The notes under the pieces were generated by a model. The model had not been told where the DNA came from, did not search any database, and worked only from the letters and a program-made list of their open reading frames with translations. A stretch of 36,521 bases of DNA. It comes from an uncultured Beijerinckiaceae bacterium. GTDB lineage: Bacteria > Pseudomonadota > Alphaproteobacteria > Rhizobiales > Beijerinckiaceae. Within the stretch, counting starts at the first letter, position 1. Each line of letters opens with the position of its first letter. The stretch spans positions 1 through 36,521 of the forward strand of contig CALMGA010000257.1 in NCBI GenBank assembly GCA_937863205.1, in the 5' to 3' direction. The position numbers and the translations under genes are program-made. Below are positions 17,220-25,242 of the stretch, piece by piece.

Positions 17220-17884
17220 AACCTGGTCGGCCGGCCGTCGAACCACACGCACTCCGCCGCAGCCTTGGCCGGATCCAGGCCGGCGGGCGGATTGGGCGGA
17301 TGGCGGTAGCGGCCATCGGCGGCGATGTACACCGTCTTGGAGGTCTGCTCGTCGACGTCGTCGGCGAAGTAACAATACTGCGATCTGGGCGCCTTGCCCT
17401 CGGGCGCGAACTCGTAACCGGTGACCACGCGCCCGTTCCCCCAGCGCACCTCCTTGAAGACGATGTAGTTGGTCTGCACGGGTCGCCCCGAACCGGAAGC
17501 TGCATCGGGCTTGAGCTGGTCGCGGGTCGGGCGGGGGGTGGCGCCGTCGAGCTGCACCCTGTTGGCGGCCGGGTCCATCGCGACTTGGGCGGCCGGATCG
17601 AGCTTGACGACGGAGTCGGGATCGATCTGCGCGTGCAGCCTCGCCTTTTCCAGCGCCCCGGTCAAGGTTGCGGCCAAACGGTCGGCGGCGCCGCTGGCGT
17701 CGCGGCTTCGGGCGACGCCGAGAAAGGCGAGGCCGACCCCGGCGCCGACCAGCAGCGCCAGCATGCCCAGTGCGCCGCAGCGGATCAGCCAGGCCTGGGC
17801 CGAGATCATCGAGGCGTCGGCGGCGACGCGGGCGTTGACCGAGCCGGCGAGCTGGCGGTTGGCCTTGGTGCCGGCGATCAGCAT
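17216..17884 (-). CDS. Membrane-anchored protein of unknown function, second gene of a coupled pair
   Basis: 222 residues. A polar N-terminus of about 33 residues precedes one transmembrane helix (about 36-57, CGALGMLALLVGAGVGLAFLG); the rest is soluble. A linker with VVKLDPAAQVAMDPAANRVQLD leads into a C-terminal domain of about 85 residues containing YCYFADDVDEQTSKTVYIAADG and ending ECVWFDGRPTRF. The two cysteines in this domain could form a disulphide if it is periplasmic. The ATG at 17884 shares its A with the TGA of the upstream gene, so translation is coupled and the products probably work together. The stop codon comes from a repeat element. I do not recognise either protein. Confidence 0.8.
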   Translation of the reverse strand: MLIAGTKANRQLAGSVNARVAADASMISAQAWLIRCGALGMLALLVGAGVGLAFLGVARSRDASGAADRLAATLTGALEKARLHAQIDPDSVVKLDPAAQVAMDPAANRVQLDGATPRPTRDQLKPDAASGSGRPVQTNYIVFKEVRWGNGRVVTGYEFAPEGKAPRSQYCYFADDVDEQTSKTVYIAADGRYRHPPNPPAGLDPAKAAAECVWFDGRPTRF

Positions 17885-19203
17885 CAGGCCGCGTCCGGCG
17901 CCGCCGGCTTGGTGGCCACGAGCGTCGGCCGCATCGGCGCCGCCGGACGCGTGTCAGCAGGCCTGCCCTCGCTGGATCGATCGTCAGCTTGGTGATCGCC
18001 GGCCTTGACTTCGGCGGACTTGAAGGATGGCACGCCCTCCGGCTCAGGGTCCCGAACCGCCGGCTGCAGGTCGGGGGCGATCGGCTCGATGCGGATCCGC
18101 GCGGCGAGGGCGCGGGCCACCGCCTCGTCGGCCGAGCGCGTCACCTGCGCGGTCATGCTGGCGGTCAGCGGCGCGAGATAGGCGGTCAGCACGTCGGCGC
18201 CGTCGATCTCCACCGGGTCGAGAACCTGCTTCAAAGGGGTCACCGAGGCCAGCGCCAGGGCGGTGGCGGCGAGCGAGGCGAAGATGGCGGGAAAGAACAC
18301 GAAGATGCGCAGGAAGGCGTGCAGCTCGCCCTCGCTCACCTCCGTCGGATCCTTGCCGAAGAACATGCCCGTGAAGGAATGGAGCTGCGAGCTGAGGATC
18401 GCGTCGCGCCGCACAACTTCCAGCGCGCTCACCTCCCTGGCTGCGGCGGTCGGGTCGAGAGCGTCGCGCTCGCGGCGCGCCGCGTCGAGCTGTTTCGAGG
18501 CATCGGCGCGGGCGGCCTGCGCATCGGCGAGGTTGCCGGCCATCGCTTTCTGCCGGCCGTCGGCGTGGCATTCCTGGGTGGAAAAGCGCTGCCCCCGCGT
18601 GTTGGAGTGCCAAACGCGGGAGCAGCGATCCGCCGGCAGCGAGCCGAGTTCGCCGTTGGCGCTTTTCAGGCGGGCTTCGGCGGCGCCGAGTTCGCTCAAG
18701 CGCTGGGCAACCACGGCATCGGCGGCGGCGACCTTGGCGCCGTAAGCGTCGCGGGCATTCTCCGCATCCTTGAGGGCGGCGGTGGCGCGGGTCACGTCGA
18801 TGAGGCGCGGGCGGAACATCACCTCGCCGAGCTGCGAGAGCGACTTCACGCTGACGGCGACGGCGCACAGCACCATCACCGCGAACACGAGCTTCCAGAA
18901 CCAGTTCGGTTGCGTCCGCAGCGCCAGCGCCAGCGGCACTCGGGCGATCTCCACGCCGGCATAGGCGATCGGCGCCAGCATCATCATCGCCATGGTGGTG
19001 GAGTCGTTGTGGCCGTAGATCCTGGCGAAGAACCACGCCGACAGCAGCGAGGTCGCCACCACCGCGATCTCGATGCCGTAAGCCATGGCGAGATACTTGT
19101 AGTCGATGCGGTAGCCCTGCGCTGCGTTGAACGCCTGCTTGGCGGCGAAATAACCGGTCCCCGCCCCGCCCGGCACCGCACTTCCGGCAACAACGTCCGT
19201 CAT
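17884..19203 (-). CDS. Four-helix membrane protein with coiled coil, unknown function, first gene of a coupled pair
   Basis: 439 residues from the ATG at 19203, chosen because GAGGG stands six bases upstream; the open frame runs to 19344 but that extension is Ala/Pro-rich and crosses an AT-rich tract. Three transmembrane helices at about residues 37-64, 68-95 and 98-125 are followed by a long Ala/Glu/Arg-rich coiled-coil region (about 135-290). That region is interrupted by a Cys-containing segment (DRCSRVWHSNTRGQ and STQECHADG). A fourth helix (FLRIFVFFPAIFASLAATAL) then leads into a Pro-rich, charged tail. The arrangement of helices flanking a coiled coil recalls DUF4407-type proteins, but this is only a resemblance in layout. 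The partner gene overlaps its stop. Structural or envelope-spanning roles are possible; function is unknown. Confidence 0.8.
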   Translation of the reverse strand: MTDVVAGSAVPGGAGTGYFAAKQAFNAAQGYRIDYKYLAMAYGIEIAVVATSLLSAWFFARIYGHNDSTTMAMMMLAPIAYAGVEIARVPLALALRTQPNWFWKLVFAVMVLCAVAVSVKSLSQLGEVMFRPRLIDVTRATAALKDAENARDAYGAKVAAADAVVAQRLSELGAAEARLKSANGELGSLPADRCSRVWHSNTRGQRFSTQECHADGRQKAMAGNLADAQAARADASKQLDAARRERDALDPTAAAREVSALEVVRRDAILSSQLHSFTGMFFGKDPTEVSEGELHAFLRIFVFFPAIFASLAATALALASVTPLKQVLDPVEIDGADVLTAYLAPLTASMTAQVTRSADEAVARALAARIRIEPIAPDLQPAVRDPEPEGVPSFKSAEVKAGDHQADDRSSEGRPADTRPAAPMRPTLVATKPAAPDAA

Positions 19204-19315
19204 GGCCGCCCTCGAACCCGCACCGTTCATTTCGGGAAAATTAACAGAAGGTTGTGGCGCCGCAAGGGCGTTCGTCTGCGGCGCCGTCGCCGCGACCGGC
19301 GTCGGATGCATGGGT

Positions 19316-19496
19316 TCACCCCATGTTGTTGGCGCTGTCGCCATCGGTGACGTCGACCGTGCTGCCGGCGATCACCCGCGCCGCGTCCGAGGCGAGGAAG
19401 ACCACCGCCGGCGCGACATCGGCGGGCTCGATGACATCGACGCCGAGCGGCGACTGCGCCTTTGGATGCTGGCATGGGCGAACAGGATGCCGTCCA
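19316..19496 (-). pseudogene. Frameshifted C-terminal remnant of a short-chain dehydrogenase/reductase
   Basis: One minus-strand frame (19447-19316) reads LGVDVIEPADVAPAVVFLAS, then DAARVIAGSTVDVTDGDSAN and a stop. That is the typical last 45 residues of a classical SDR, covering the final helix and strand. Just upstream, a different frame reads MDGILFAHASIQ (from 19496), and joining the two needs one frameshift near 19460. No Rossmann glycine motif or YxxxK active site is found nearby, so most of the gene is gone. It lies in a 385-base stretch between the unknown membrane gene and the YdcH-like gene. Confidence 0.75.
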
Positions 19497-19588
19497 TCGC
19501 CTCCGCCGCCCGCGCTTGCCAAGCCCGCCCATCTCGGCGCTTATGCGGCGAGCCCGCGAACGACGGCCCTGCGGCGGCAGGCTTCCAT

Positions 19589-19807
19589 ATGAACCGAACC
19601 ATCAGCGAGGCCGAGCGTGCGGCCTGGACGATCGAACTCGAACACCTGCGCCAGGAGCATCGCGACCTCGACGCCGCCATCGAGGCCCTGACCCACCTCG
19701 GCTCGGCCGACCGGCTGCAGATCCAGCGCTTGAAGAAGCGCAAGCTGAGCCTGCGCGATCGGATGAGCTTCCTCGACGACCAGCTCACGCCCGACATCAT
19801 CGCCTGA
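19589..19807 (+). CDS. YdcH-family (DUF465) small helical protein
   Basis: Seventy-two residues, all helical and highly charged, beginning [13 protein letters not shown]. The pattern [20 protein letters not shown], then [17 protein letters not shown] and [11 protein letters not shown] is the DUF465 signature, a helical hairpin or coiled coil. The ATG at 19589 is the only sensible start; the open frame upstream crosses the SDR remnant. Members of this family often precede purE in alphaproteobacteria. The function is unknown, and the purE start is about 200 bases downstream. Confidence 0.85.
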   Translation: MNRTISEAERAAWTIELEHLRQEHRDLDAAIEALTHLGSADRLQIQRLKKRKLSLRDRMSFLDDQLTPDIIA

Positions 19808-20009
19808 AGAGCGGGCCCGCACGGCTTGCCGTTGCATGGCTTGGCTTGCGGCGCTGCCGAGCTTCGCGCTATGCCCGATCCTTGTTCCGCCGAGCACCCG
19901 ACCCGTGCGTACACGAACGCCTGCCGTTGCACCCGCCCGAAGCAAACGCCACGAGGGCCAGGGGCACCCGGACAAGCACCGTCTGGACCGGCCGTCCCCG
20001 GGCAAGCCG

Positions 20010-20567
20010 GTGGCCGTGATCATGGGCAGCCAGTCAGACTGGCCGGTGATGCGGCACGCCAGCGAAACGCTGGACGCGCTGGGCATCGCCCATGACGCCC
20101 GCATCGTGTCCGCCCACCGCACGCCCGAGCGGCTCTACGACTTCGCCCGCGGCGCCAAGACGGCCGGTTACCGCATCATCATCGCCGGCGCGGGCGGCGC
20201 CGCGCACCTGCCCGGAATGACGGCGGCGATGACGCCGCTGCCGGTGTTCGGCGTCCCGATCCCGGGCGCGGCGCTGGGCGGGCGCGACGCGCTTTATTCC
20301 ATCGTGCAGATGCCCGGCGGCGTTCCCGTGGGGACGCTGGCGATCGGCAAGCCCGGCGCGATCAATGCGGCGCTGCTGGCCGCCGCCGTGCTCGCCCTCA
20401 ACGACGAGGCGCTGGCCGAGCGCCTCGCCGGCTGGCGCACGGCCAACAGCGAGGCGGTGGCGCTGACGCCCGACCAGGATGTCGGCGGAGGCGGGCGCTT
20501 CGAGCAGACGGCCGGCTTCGCGCCCGGCAGCCAACCCGAAGCCGCCGGCCTGCGCGGCAGCGGCTGA
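20010..20567 (+). CDS. purE: N5-carboxyaminoimidazole ribonucleotide mutase
   Basis: Class I PurE, converting N5-CAIR (from PurK) to CAIR in purine synthesis. Motifs are [11 protein letters not shown] at the N-terminus, [14 protein letters not shown] and [15 protein letters not shown], all substrate-site elements. From the GTG at 20010 it has 185 residues, longer than the usual 160-170 because of a C-terminal Gly/Pro-rich tail of about 30 residues. The start is unsure: the frame is open to an ATG at 19836, which would add 58 Arg/Pro-rich residues unlike any PurE, and no clear ribosome site precedes the GTG. purK follows after five bases. Confidence 0.9.
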   Translation: MAVIMGSQSDWPVMRHASETLDALGIAHDARIVSAHRTPERLYDFARGAKTAGYRIIIAGAGGAAHLPGMTAAMTPLPVFGVPIPGAALGGRDALYSIVQMPGGVPVGTLAIGKPGAINAALLAAAVLALNDEALAERLAGWRTANSEAVALTPDQDVGGGGRFEQTAGFAPGSQPEAAGLRGSG

Positions 20568-20572
20568 CCTCC

Positions 20573-21760
20573 TTGCCCGATCCGGCTCCGTTCGCACCCG
20601 CGCCCGCGTTCTCCGCCCCGCTCGAACCCGGCGGCATCATCGGCATCCTCGGCGGCGGCCAGCTCGGCCGCATGCTGGCGATGGCGGCGGCGCGTCTGGG
20701 CCTGCGCGCCCACGTCTTCTGTCCCGATCCCGACAGCCCGGCCTTCGACGTTTGCGCGGAGAAGACGATCGCCCCCTACGAGGACGAGGCCGCCCTGCGC
20801 CGCTTCGCCGGGGCGGTGGGGGTCGTGACCTACGAGTTCGAGAACGTGCCGGCGCGCACGGCGGACGTGCTGGCCGCGATCCGCCCCGTGCGCCCCGACG
20901 CCGCCGCCCTGGCCGCCAGCCAGGACCGGCTCGTCGAGAAGGAGTTCGTCGCCTCGCTCGGCATCGCCACCGCCCCCTTCCTTCCCGTGGACACGGCCGG
21001 CAGCCTCGCCCGCGCCGTCGCCCAGCTCGGCCGTCCGGCGATCCTCAAGACGCGGCGCTTCGGCTACGACGGCAAGGGGCAGACGACCATCAAGGAAGGC
21101 ACCGACCTCGCGGTGGCGTTCCGCTCGCTCGGCGGCGTCCCTTCCATTCTCGAAGGGGTGGTGCCCTTCGAGCGGGAAATCTCGGTCATCTCGGCCCGCG
21201 GGCTCGACGGCGGGTTCAAGGCCTATCCCGTCTGCGAGAACCGCCACGAGCACCACATCCTGCAGCGCACCGTGGCCCCGGCGGCGGTGGCGCCGGCCAC
21301 GGCCGCCGAAGCGGTGCGGATCGCCCGCACCATCGCCGACGCGCTCGGCTACGTCGGGGTGCTGGCGGTGGAACTGTTCGTGACGCGGGAGAACGGCGCC
21401 GAGCGCCTGCGCGTCAACGAGATCGCCCCGCGCGTGCACAATTCCGGGCACTGGACGCAGGACGGCACTGCCTGCTCGCAGTTCGAGCAGCACGTCCGGG
21501 CGATCTGCGGCTGGCCGCTCGGCGCCACCGCCCTCAACGGTCGGGGGGTGGAGATGGAGAACCTCGTCGGCGCGGCGGTGTCGGGCTGGCGCCGCCTTCT
21601 CGCGGTGGAAGGCGTGGCCCTGCACCTTTACGGCAAGGCCGAGGAACGGCCGGGTCGCAAGATGGGGCATTGGACGCGGGTCGAGCCGGCGACCGCAGCC
21701 CGCGCCGAGCCGGATCCCGGCGCCGCGCCCGACACGCCGTCGGGCGGCGAACAGCTGTGA
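20573..21760 (+). CDS. purK: N5-carboxyaminoimidazole ribonucleotide synthase
   Basis: ATP-grasp enzyme making N5-CAIR from AIR, ATP and bicarbonate, the step before PurE. It has 395 residues. The N-terminal dinucleotide-like motif IIGILGGGQLGRMLAMAAARLG is preceded by a Pro/Ala-rich leader of about 20 residues. Other motifs are YEFENVPA, ILKTRRFGYDGKGQ, FEREISVISARG, and NEIAPRVHNSGHWT in the metal site. The TTG at 20573 lies five bases after the purE stop; CTCCTT-rich sequence around it gives no classic ribosome site, so translation is probably coupled to purE. A short Ala/Pro-rich tail closes the protein. Confidence 0.95.
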   Translation: MPDPAPFAPAPAFSAPLEPGGIIGILGGGQLGRMLAMAAARLGLRAHVFCPDPDSPAFDVCAEKTIAPYEDEAALRRFAGAVGVVTYEFENVPARTADVLAAIRPVRPDAAALAASQDRLVEKEFVASLGIATAPFLPVDTAGSLARAVAQLGRPAILKTRRFGYDGKGQTTIKEGTDLAVAFRSLGGVPSILEGVVPFEREISVISARGLDGGFKAYPVCENRHEHHILQRTVAPAAVAPATAAEAVRIARTIADALGYVGVLAVELFVTRENGAERLRVNEIAPRVHNSGHWTQDGTACSQFEQHVRAICGWPLGATALNGRGVEMENLVGAAVSGWRRLLAVEGVALHLYGKAEERPGRKMGHWTRVEPATAARAEPDPGAAPDTPSGGEQL

Positions 21761-21881
21761 CAAACTGCCTTGACGGCAAGGTGAACCCCGGCCGGATGGC
21801 CTGACTTTGTGCAGGGCCCGATAACGGACGCTGCCGCGTGTCACGCGCGGCGAGAGCGCTGACCCCGGCCGAGGAGACGCC

Positions 21882-22238
21882 ATGCTGAAACCTTTGATCC
21901 TGTCCGCCCTCGCTGCGATGAGCGTAGCCCCGGCGACGACGGCGGCCTCCGCCACGGAATGCGCGCAGCACATCCAGGCCATCGAGCGCCGCATGCACAG
22001 CGCCGGCGCTTCGCAGGTGACGGGTCAGCCGTCGAGCCCCGACTCCAAGGCGCAGGCCTCGAACGAGCAGGGCAAGGCGCCGGCGCCGGTGGCGGCCGAG
22101 CAGGCGGCGACGCCGGCCAAGATGGAAAAGGCGGAAGCCCTGCTCGCCAAGGCCAAGCAGCAGGACAGCGCCGGCGACAAGCAGGGCTGCGAGCAGACCA
22201 TGCAGGACGTGCAGGCCAATATGGGCGCCCTGCCCTGA
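21882..22238 (+). CDS. Small exported protein of unknown function
   Basis: 118 residues. The N-terminus MLKPLILSALAAMSVAPATTAASA is a plausible signal peptide with cleavage after ASA. The mature part has a Cys-containing helix (ECAQHIQAIERRMHSAGA), a Pro/Ala/Gln-rich middle, and a second helix with KQGCEQTMQDVQANMGALP. The two cysteines could form one disulphide in the periplasm, making a helical hairpin. GAGGAG precedes the ATG. A 9-bp inverted repeat (22257-22292) follows the stop. I do not recognise the family. Confidence 0.8.
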   Translation: MLKPLILSALAAMSVAPATTAASATECAQHIQAIERRMHSAGASQVTGQPSSPDSKAQASNEQGKAPAPVAAEQAATPAKMEKAEALLAKAKQQDSAGDKQGCEQTMQDVQANMGALP

Positions 22239-22256
22239 ACCGGGGCGCGCCGGCTC

Positions 22257-22292
22257 CCGGCGGTCACTTGGTCGTGAAACGGGGACCGCCGG
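22257..22292 (+). terminator. Possible hairpin terminator after the small exported protein gene
   Basis: CCGGCGGTC (22257-22265) pairs perfectly with GACCGCCGG (22284-22292) across an 18-base loop, starting 18 bases after the stop at 22238. No T-run follows, so it is not a classic intrinsic terminator; it may help factor-dependent termination or protect the transcript end. Confidence 0.4.
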
Positions 22293-22388
22293 ACGCCAAG
22301 CGCCGGGGCCGCGAATTGACCCGGCTGCACCCCTCGCCTAAACGGGCGCCGAGTGGATCGGCTTCGCCGGCCCGTTGCTGGGCACACG

Positions 22389-22703
22389 ATGCGCTTCATC
22401 TTCCGCTTTGTCGGCCTGATCCTGCTGGCCGGCGCCTTTGCCGCCCTGATCGTCGATGGGACGCGCTCGATCGCGGCCGGCAAGGCCGATATCCTGCCGC
22501 TGAGCGAGGTCATCGCCAAGGTGTCGCCCGATAGCCTGCCGCATTTGCGGCAGCTGGTGCAGGGCAAGGCGCCGGTGCTCTGGGACCCGCTTCTCGTCAC
22601 GATCCTGCTGCTGCCGACGTGGCTGGTCCTGGGCGGGCTCGGCCTGTTTCTGCTCGTTGTCACCCGCGTGCGCGCCCCGAAGATCGGCCACAGCCGGCGC
22701 TGA
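22389..22703 (+). CDS. Small two-helix membrane protein (PetM-like annotation in Rhizobiales)
   Basis: 104 residues from the ATG at 22389 (MRFIFRFVGLILL). One helix spans about residues 4-22, followed by VDGTRSIAAGKADILPLSEV, and a second helix lies at about 70-93 (LLVTILLLPTWLVLGGLGLFLLVV), with a short basic tail. The layout and the FRFVGLILLAGAFAALIVDGT-like start resemble a conserved Rhizobiales family sometimes labelled PetM, a label I do not trust functionally. An upstream ATG at 22353 would add MDRLRRPVAGHT, which is less likely. No strong ribosome site is visible. Confidence 0.78.
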   Translation: MRFIFRFVGLILLAGAFAALIVDGTRSIAAGKADILPLSEVIAKVSPDSLPHLRQLVQGKAPVLWDPLLVTILLLPTWLVLGGLGLFLLVVTRVRAPKIGHSRR

Positions 22704-22775
22704 GGCGATCGCCCCGCCGTTGCGGCGACAGCCGCGTCTCCCCATCTGCGAAGACAGGCAGGGAGGTGTGACCCC

Positions 22776-23450
22776 ATGATGTTTTCGTTCCGCAAGCCGA
22801 TGACGCTGCCGTCCGCAGCCGACGCGCTGCCCGGCCGCAACGACCCGATCCCCACCGCCGCGCGCCATTTCGTGAACGGCAACCCGATCAAGCCGCCGTT
22901 TCCCGCCGGCACGGAAACGGTCCTCTTCGGCCTCGGCTGCTTCTGGGGCGCCGAGCGCTCCTTTTGGAAGATCCCCGGCGTCATCGCGACGGCGGTCGGC
23001 TATGCCGGCGGCCACACGCCCAATCCGACCTACGAGGAAGTCTGCTCCGGCCGCACCGGCCACAACGAGGTGGTGCTGGTCGCCTATGACCCGGCGAGGT
23101 TGAGCTTCTCGGAGCTGGTGAAGCACTTCTTCGAGAGCCACGACCCGACCCAGGGCATGCGCCAGGGCAACGACGCCGGCACGCAGTACCGTTCCGGGAT
23201 CTACGGCTCGCCGGCGCAGCTCGCCGAGGCGGCTCAGATCAAGGCGGCCTTCGAGCCGGCGCTGAAAGCCAGGGGCTTCGGCGCGATCACCACCGAGCTC
23301 GTGCCCACGCCGCCGTTCTTCTACGCGGAGGGTTATCACCAGCAGTATCTTGCCAAGAATCCAGGCGGTTACTGCGGCCTCGGCGGCACCGGCGTGTCCT
23401 GCCCGGTCGGCACGGGGCAGAGCGTCGCTGACATGACGGCCGCGGAGTAG
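22776..23450 (+). CDS. msrA: Peptide methionine sulfoxide reductase MsrA
   Basis: Reduces methionine-S-sulfoxide in proteins. It has 224 residues. The catalytic motif GCFWGAE places the reactive Cys at residue 55, and [26 protein letters not shown] and [16 protein letters not shown] follow as expected. Resolving cysteines are likely in the C-terminal [16 protein letters not shown]. No signal peptide, so it acts in the cytoplasm. GGGAGG precedes the ATG pair at 22776. It stands between small membrane and thioesterase genes with gaps of 72 and 105 bases, so it is probably transcribed alone or with the genes downstream. Confidence 0.96.
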   Translation: MMFSFRKPMTLPSAADALPGRNDPIPTAARHFVNGNPIKPPFPAGTETVLFGLGCFWGAERSFWKIPGVIATAVGYAGGHTPNPTYEEVCSGRTGHNEVVLVAYDPARLSFSELVKHFFESHDPTQGMRQGNDAGTQYRSGIYGSPAQLAEAAQIKAAFEPALKARGFGAITTELVPTPPFFYAEGYHQQYLAKNPGGYCGLGGTGVSCPVGTGQSVADMTAAE

Positions 23451-23555
23451 CGGGATCCCGTCCACTCGCTGCCATCGGCCGGCGCGGGCGACCCCATCGC
23501 GCCGCTGCGACCGACGCTGTAGGCTCGGCCAAACGAGGCGGGAGCTGGGGCGGCG

Positions 23556-24416
23556 ATGGATGGTGTGGACGGTCTTCTCGCCCTGCTCGATCTCGAACGC
23601 ATCGAGCTGAACATCTTCCGCGGCACCGTGCCGGCGGACGGCCGGCGCCGCGTCTTCGGCGGGCTGGTGGTGGCGCAAGCGCTCGTTGCCACGGCGCGCA
23701 CCGTGGCCGAGCGGGCGCCGCACTCGCTGCACGCCTACTTCATCCTGCCCGGCGATCCGTCGATGCCCATCGTTTACGACGTCGAGCGGGTGCGCGATGG
23801 GCGCTCGTTCACGACGAGGCGCTGCCGGGCGGTGCAGAACGGTCGCATCATCTTCGACCTGTTCGCTTCGTTTCAGGTCGAAGAGGCCGGTCTCGACCAT
23901 CAGGTGGCGATGCCGCCCGCGCCCGATCCCGAGGACACCGTCAACAACTCCGCCCTCGCGGCCGCCCTGGCGGCCGCCGTGCCGCCCAATCTCCGGCGCT
24001 GGTGGAATGCCGAGCGCGCCATCGCCATCCGCCCCTGCGACCCCGACCGCTTCGACCCGACGGTGCCGCCAAGCCCGCGCCAGCGCATCTGGGTGCGTGC
24101 CACCGGCCGGCTGCCGGACGATCCCGCCATCCACCGCGCCGTGCTCGCCTATCTCAGCGACCTCACTCTGATCGACGTGGCGCTGGCCGCGCACGGGCGC
24201 ACCCTGTTCGAGCCGGAGTTCGCGGTGGCGAGCCTCGACCACGCCCTGTGGTTCCACCGCCCCTTCCGCGCCGACGAGTGGCTGCTGTACACGCAGGACA
24301 GCCCCAGCACCTTCGGCGCCAGAGGCATGGCGCGCGGCCTGCTCTTCGATCAAGCGGGCCGCCTGGTGGCCTCGGTGGTGCAGGAAGGGCTGATCCGCAC
24401 CCGTGGCGACATCTGA
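23556..24416 (+). CDS. tesB: Acyl-CoA thioesterase II
   Basis: Double hot-dog acyl-CoA thioesterase, 286 residues, the usual TesB length. N-terminal half: FGGLVVAQALVATARTV and LHAYFILPGDPSMPIVYDVERVRDGRSF. C-terminal half: LAYLSDLTLIDVALA, DHALWFHRPFRADEWLLYTQ and GARGMARGLLFDQAGRLVAS, which carry the Asp, Thr/Ser and Gln positions of the TesB site. It releases free fatty acid from medium and long acyl-CoAs. A tautomerase-family gene follows after 35 bases. Confidence 0.93.
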   Translation: MDGVDGLLALLDLERIELNIFRGTVPADGRRRVFGGLVVAQALVATARTVAERAPHSLHAYFILPGDPSMPIVYDVERVRDGRSFTTRRCRAVQNGRIIFDLFASFQVEEAGLDHQVAMPPAPDPEDTVNNSALAAALAAAVPPNLRRWWNAERAIAIRPCDPDRFDPTVPPSPRQRIWVRATGRLPDDPAIHRAVLAYLSDLTLIDVALAAHGRTLFEPEFAVASLDHALWFHRPFRADEWLLYTQDSPSTFGARGMARGLLFDQAGRLVASVVQEGLIRTRGDI

Positions 24417-24451
24417 TCCATCGACCCGTTCAATCGTCCAAGGACTCGACC

Positions 24452-24841
24452 ATGCCCCTGCTGCGCTTCGACCTCGTCGTTGGCCGCTCCGACGCCGAAT
24501 TGAAAACCCTGCTCGATGCCGCCCACGAGGCGATGCTGGAAGCCTTCGGCGTGCCGGCGCGCGACCGGTACCAGATCATACATGAGCACGAAGCGTCGCG
24601 GATGGTCGTCGAGGACACCGGCCTCGACATCCCGCGCACGGACAAGGTGGTGATGCTGCAGGTGACGAGCCGGCCGCGGTCGGAAGCGATGAAGGTCGCC
24701 TTCTACCGCCTTCTTTGCGAGAAGCTGGAGTCGGCCTGCGGCATCGCGCCCGCCGACGTGATGGTGAACTTCATCATCAACTCCGACGCCGATTGGAGCT
24801 TCGGCCGGGGCCGGGCGCAGTTCCTCACCGGAGAGCTGTGA
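24452..24841 (+). CDS. Tautomerase-superfamily protein
   Basis: 129 residues beginning MPLLRFDLVVGRS. Removal of Met would expose the N-terminal Pro that is the catalytic base in this superfamily. The fold pattern of a beta strand, a helix (LKTLLDAAHEAMLEAFGVP) and the RYQIIHEHEASRM strand is as in two-domain tautomerases of the DUF1904/cis-CaaD-like branch. A second half contains DKVVMLQVTSRPRSEAMKVAFYRLL and ends in ADVMVNFIINSDADWSFG. The ATG is preceded by AAGGAC. The substrate is unknown; placement beside tesB and a 2-hydroxyacid oxidase suggests small-acid metabolism. Confidence 0.86.
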   Translation: MPLLRFDLVVGRSDAELKTLLDAAHEAMLEAFGVPARDRYQIIHEHEASRMVVEDTGLDIPRTDKVVMLQVTSRPRSEAMKVAFYRLLCEKLESACGIAPADVMVNFIINSDADWSFGRGRAQFLTGEL

Positions 24842-24945
24842 GCGCGCGGTCTCGAAGCGGCGGAAACGGGGAGGACGACCTCGGTTGAAAAGCCCGGCGC
24901 GCTGATGCAAAGCTCGACTCCGCGCGATCGCAACGGGATCAACAG

Positions 24946-25182
24946 ATGAGCACCACCTTCGAACGGCCTCGGGAAATCATCGGCTACTGCCTGGCGCCGC
25001 TCGGGCTCGATGCGGGCACGGACGCCTACAAGGAAACCTTCCGCCGCCTCGAACATGTGGTGAAAACGCTGCAGGTGGTCGCCGGCAAGGCCAACGCGCC
25101 GACGTCGGTCGACTTTTCGCAGATGCGCACCCTCACGATCAACGAGGACGCCCACGGCGAGCACGCCGAAACCGACGTGTAG
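24946..25182 (+). CDS. Small conserved-looking protein of unknown function
   Basis: Seventy-eight residues, no membrane segment or signal peptide, acidic C-terminus ending EDAHGEHAETDV. It is probably mostly helical in the middle (YKETFRRLEHVVKTLQVVAG). GGGATC stands just upstream of the ATG, a weak ribosome site. It lies 60 bases before the 2-hydroxyacid oxidase gene and may be co-transcribed with it. I recognise no family; the codon composition matches its neighbours, which supports a real gene. Confidence 0.65.
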   Translation: MSTTFERPREIIGYCLAPLGLDAGTDAYKETFRRLEHVVKTLQVVAGKANAPTSVDFSQMRTLTINEDAHGEHAETDV

Positions 25183-25242
25183 GCGGCCCAAAGCAACAGC
25201 CGGAAGCAGCAGCCAGGGCCAGGAAACAGCCGGGGAACAGCG

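Noticed and set aside
19836..20009. ATG at 19836 as the purE start
   Set aside because: It adds 58 residues unlike any PurE, and all frames here are open, so openness is not evidence.
24867..24891. GGAAA-N16-GGTT as an EcfG promoter for the 78-residue protein gene
   Set aside because: Two mismatches, one in the critical -35 element; not distinguishable from chance.
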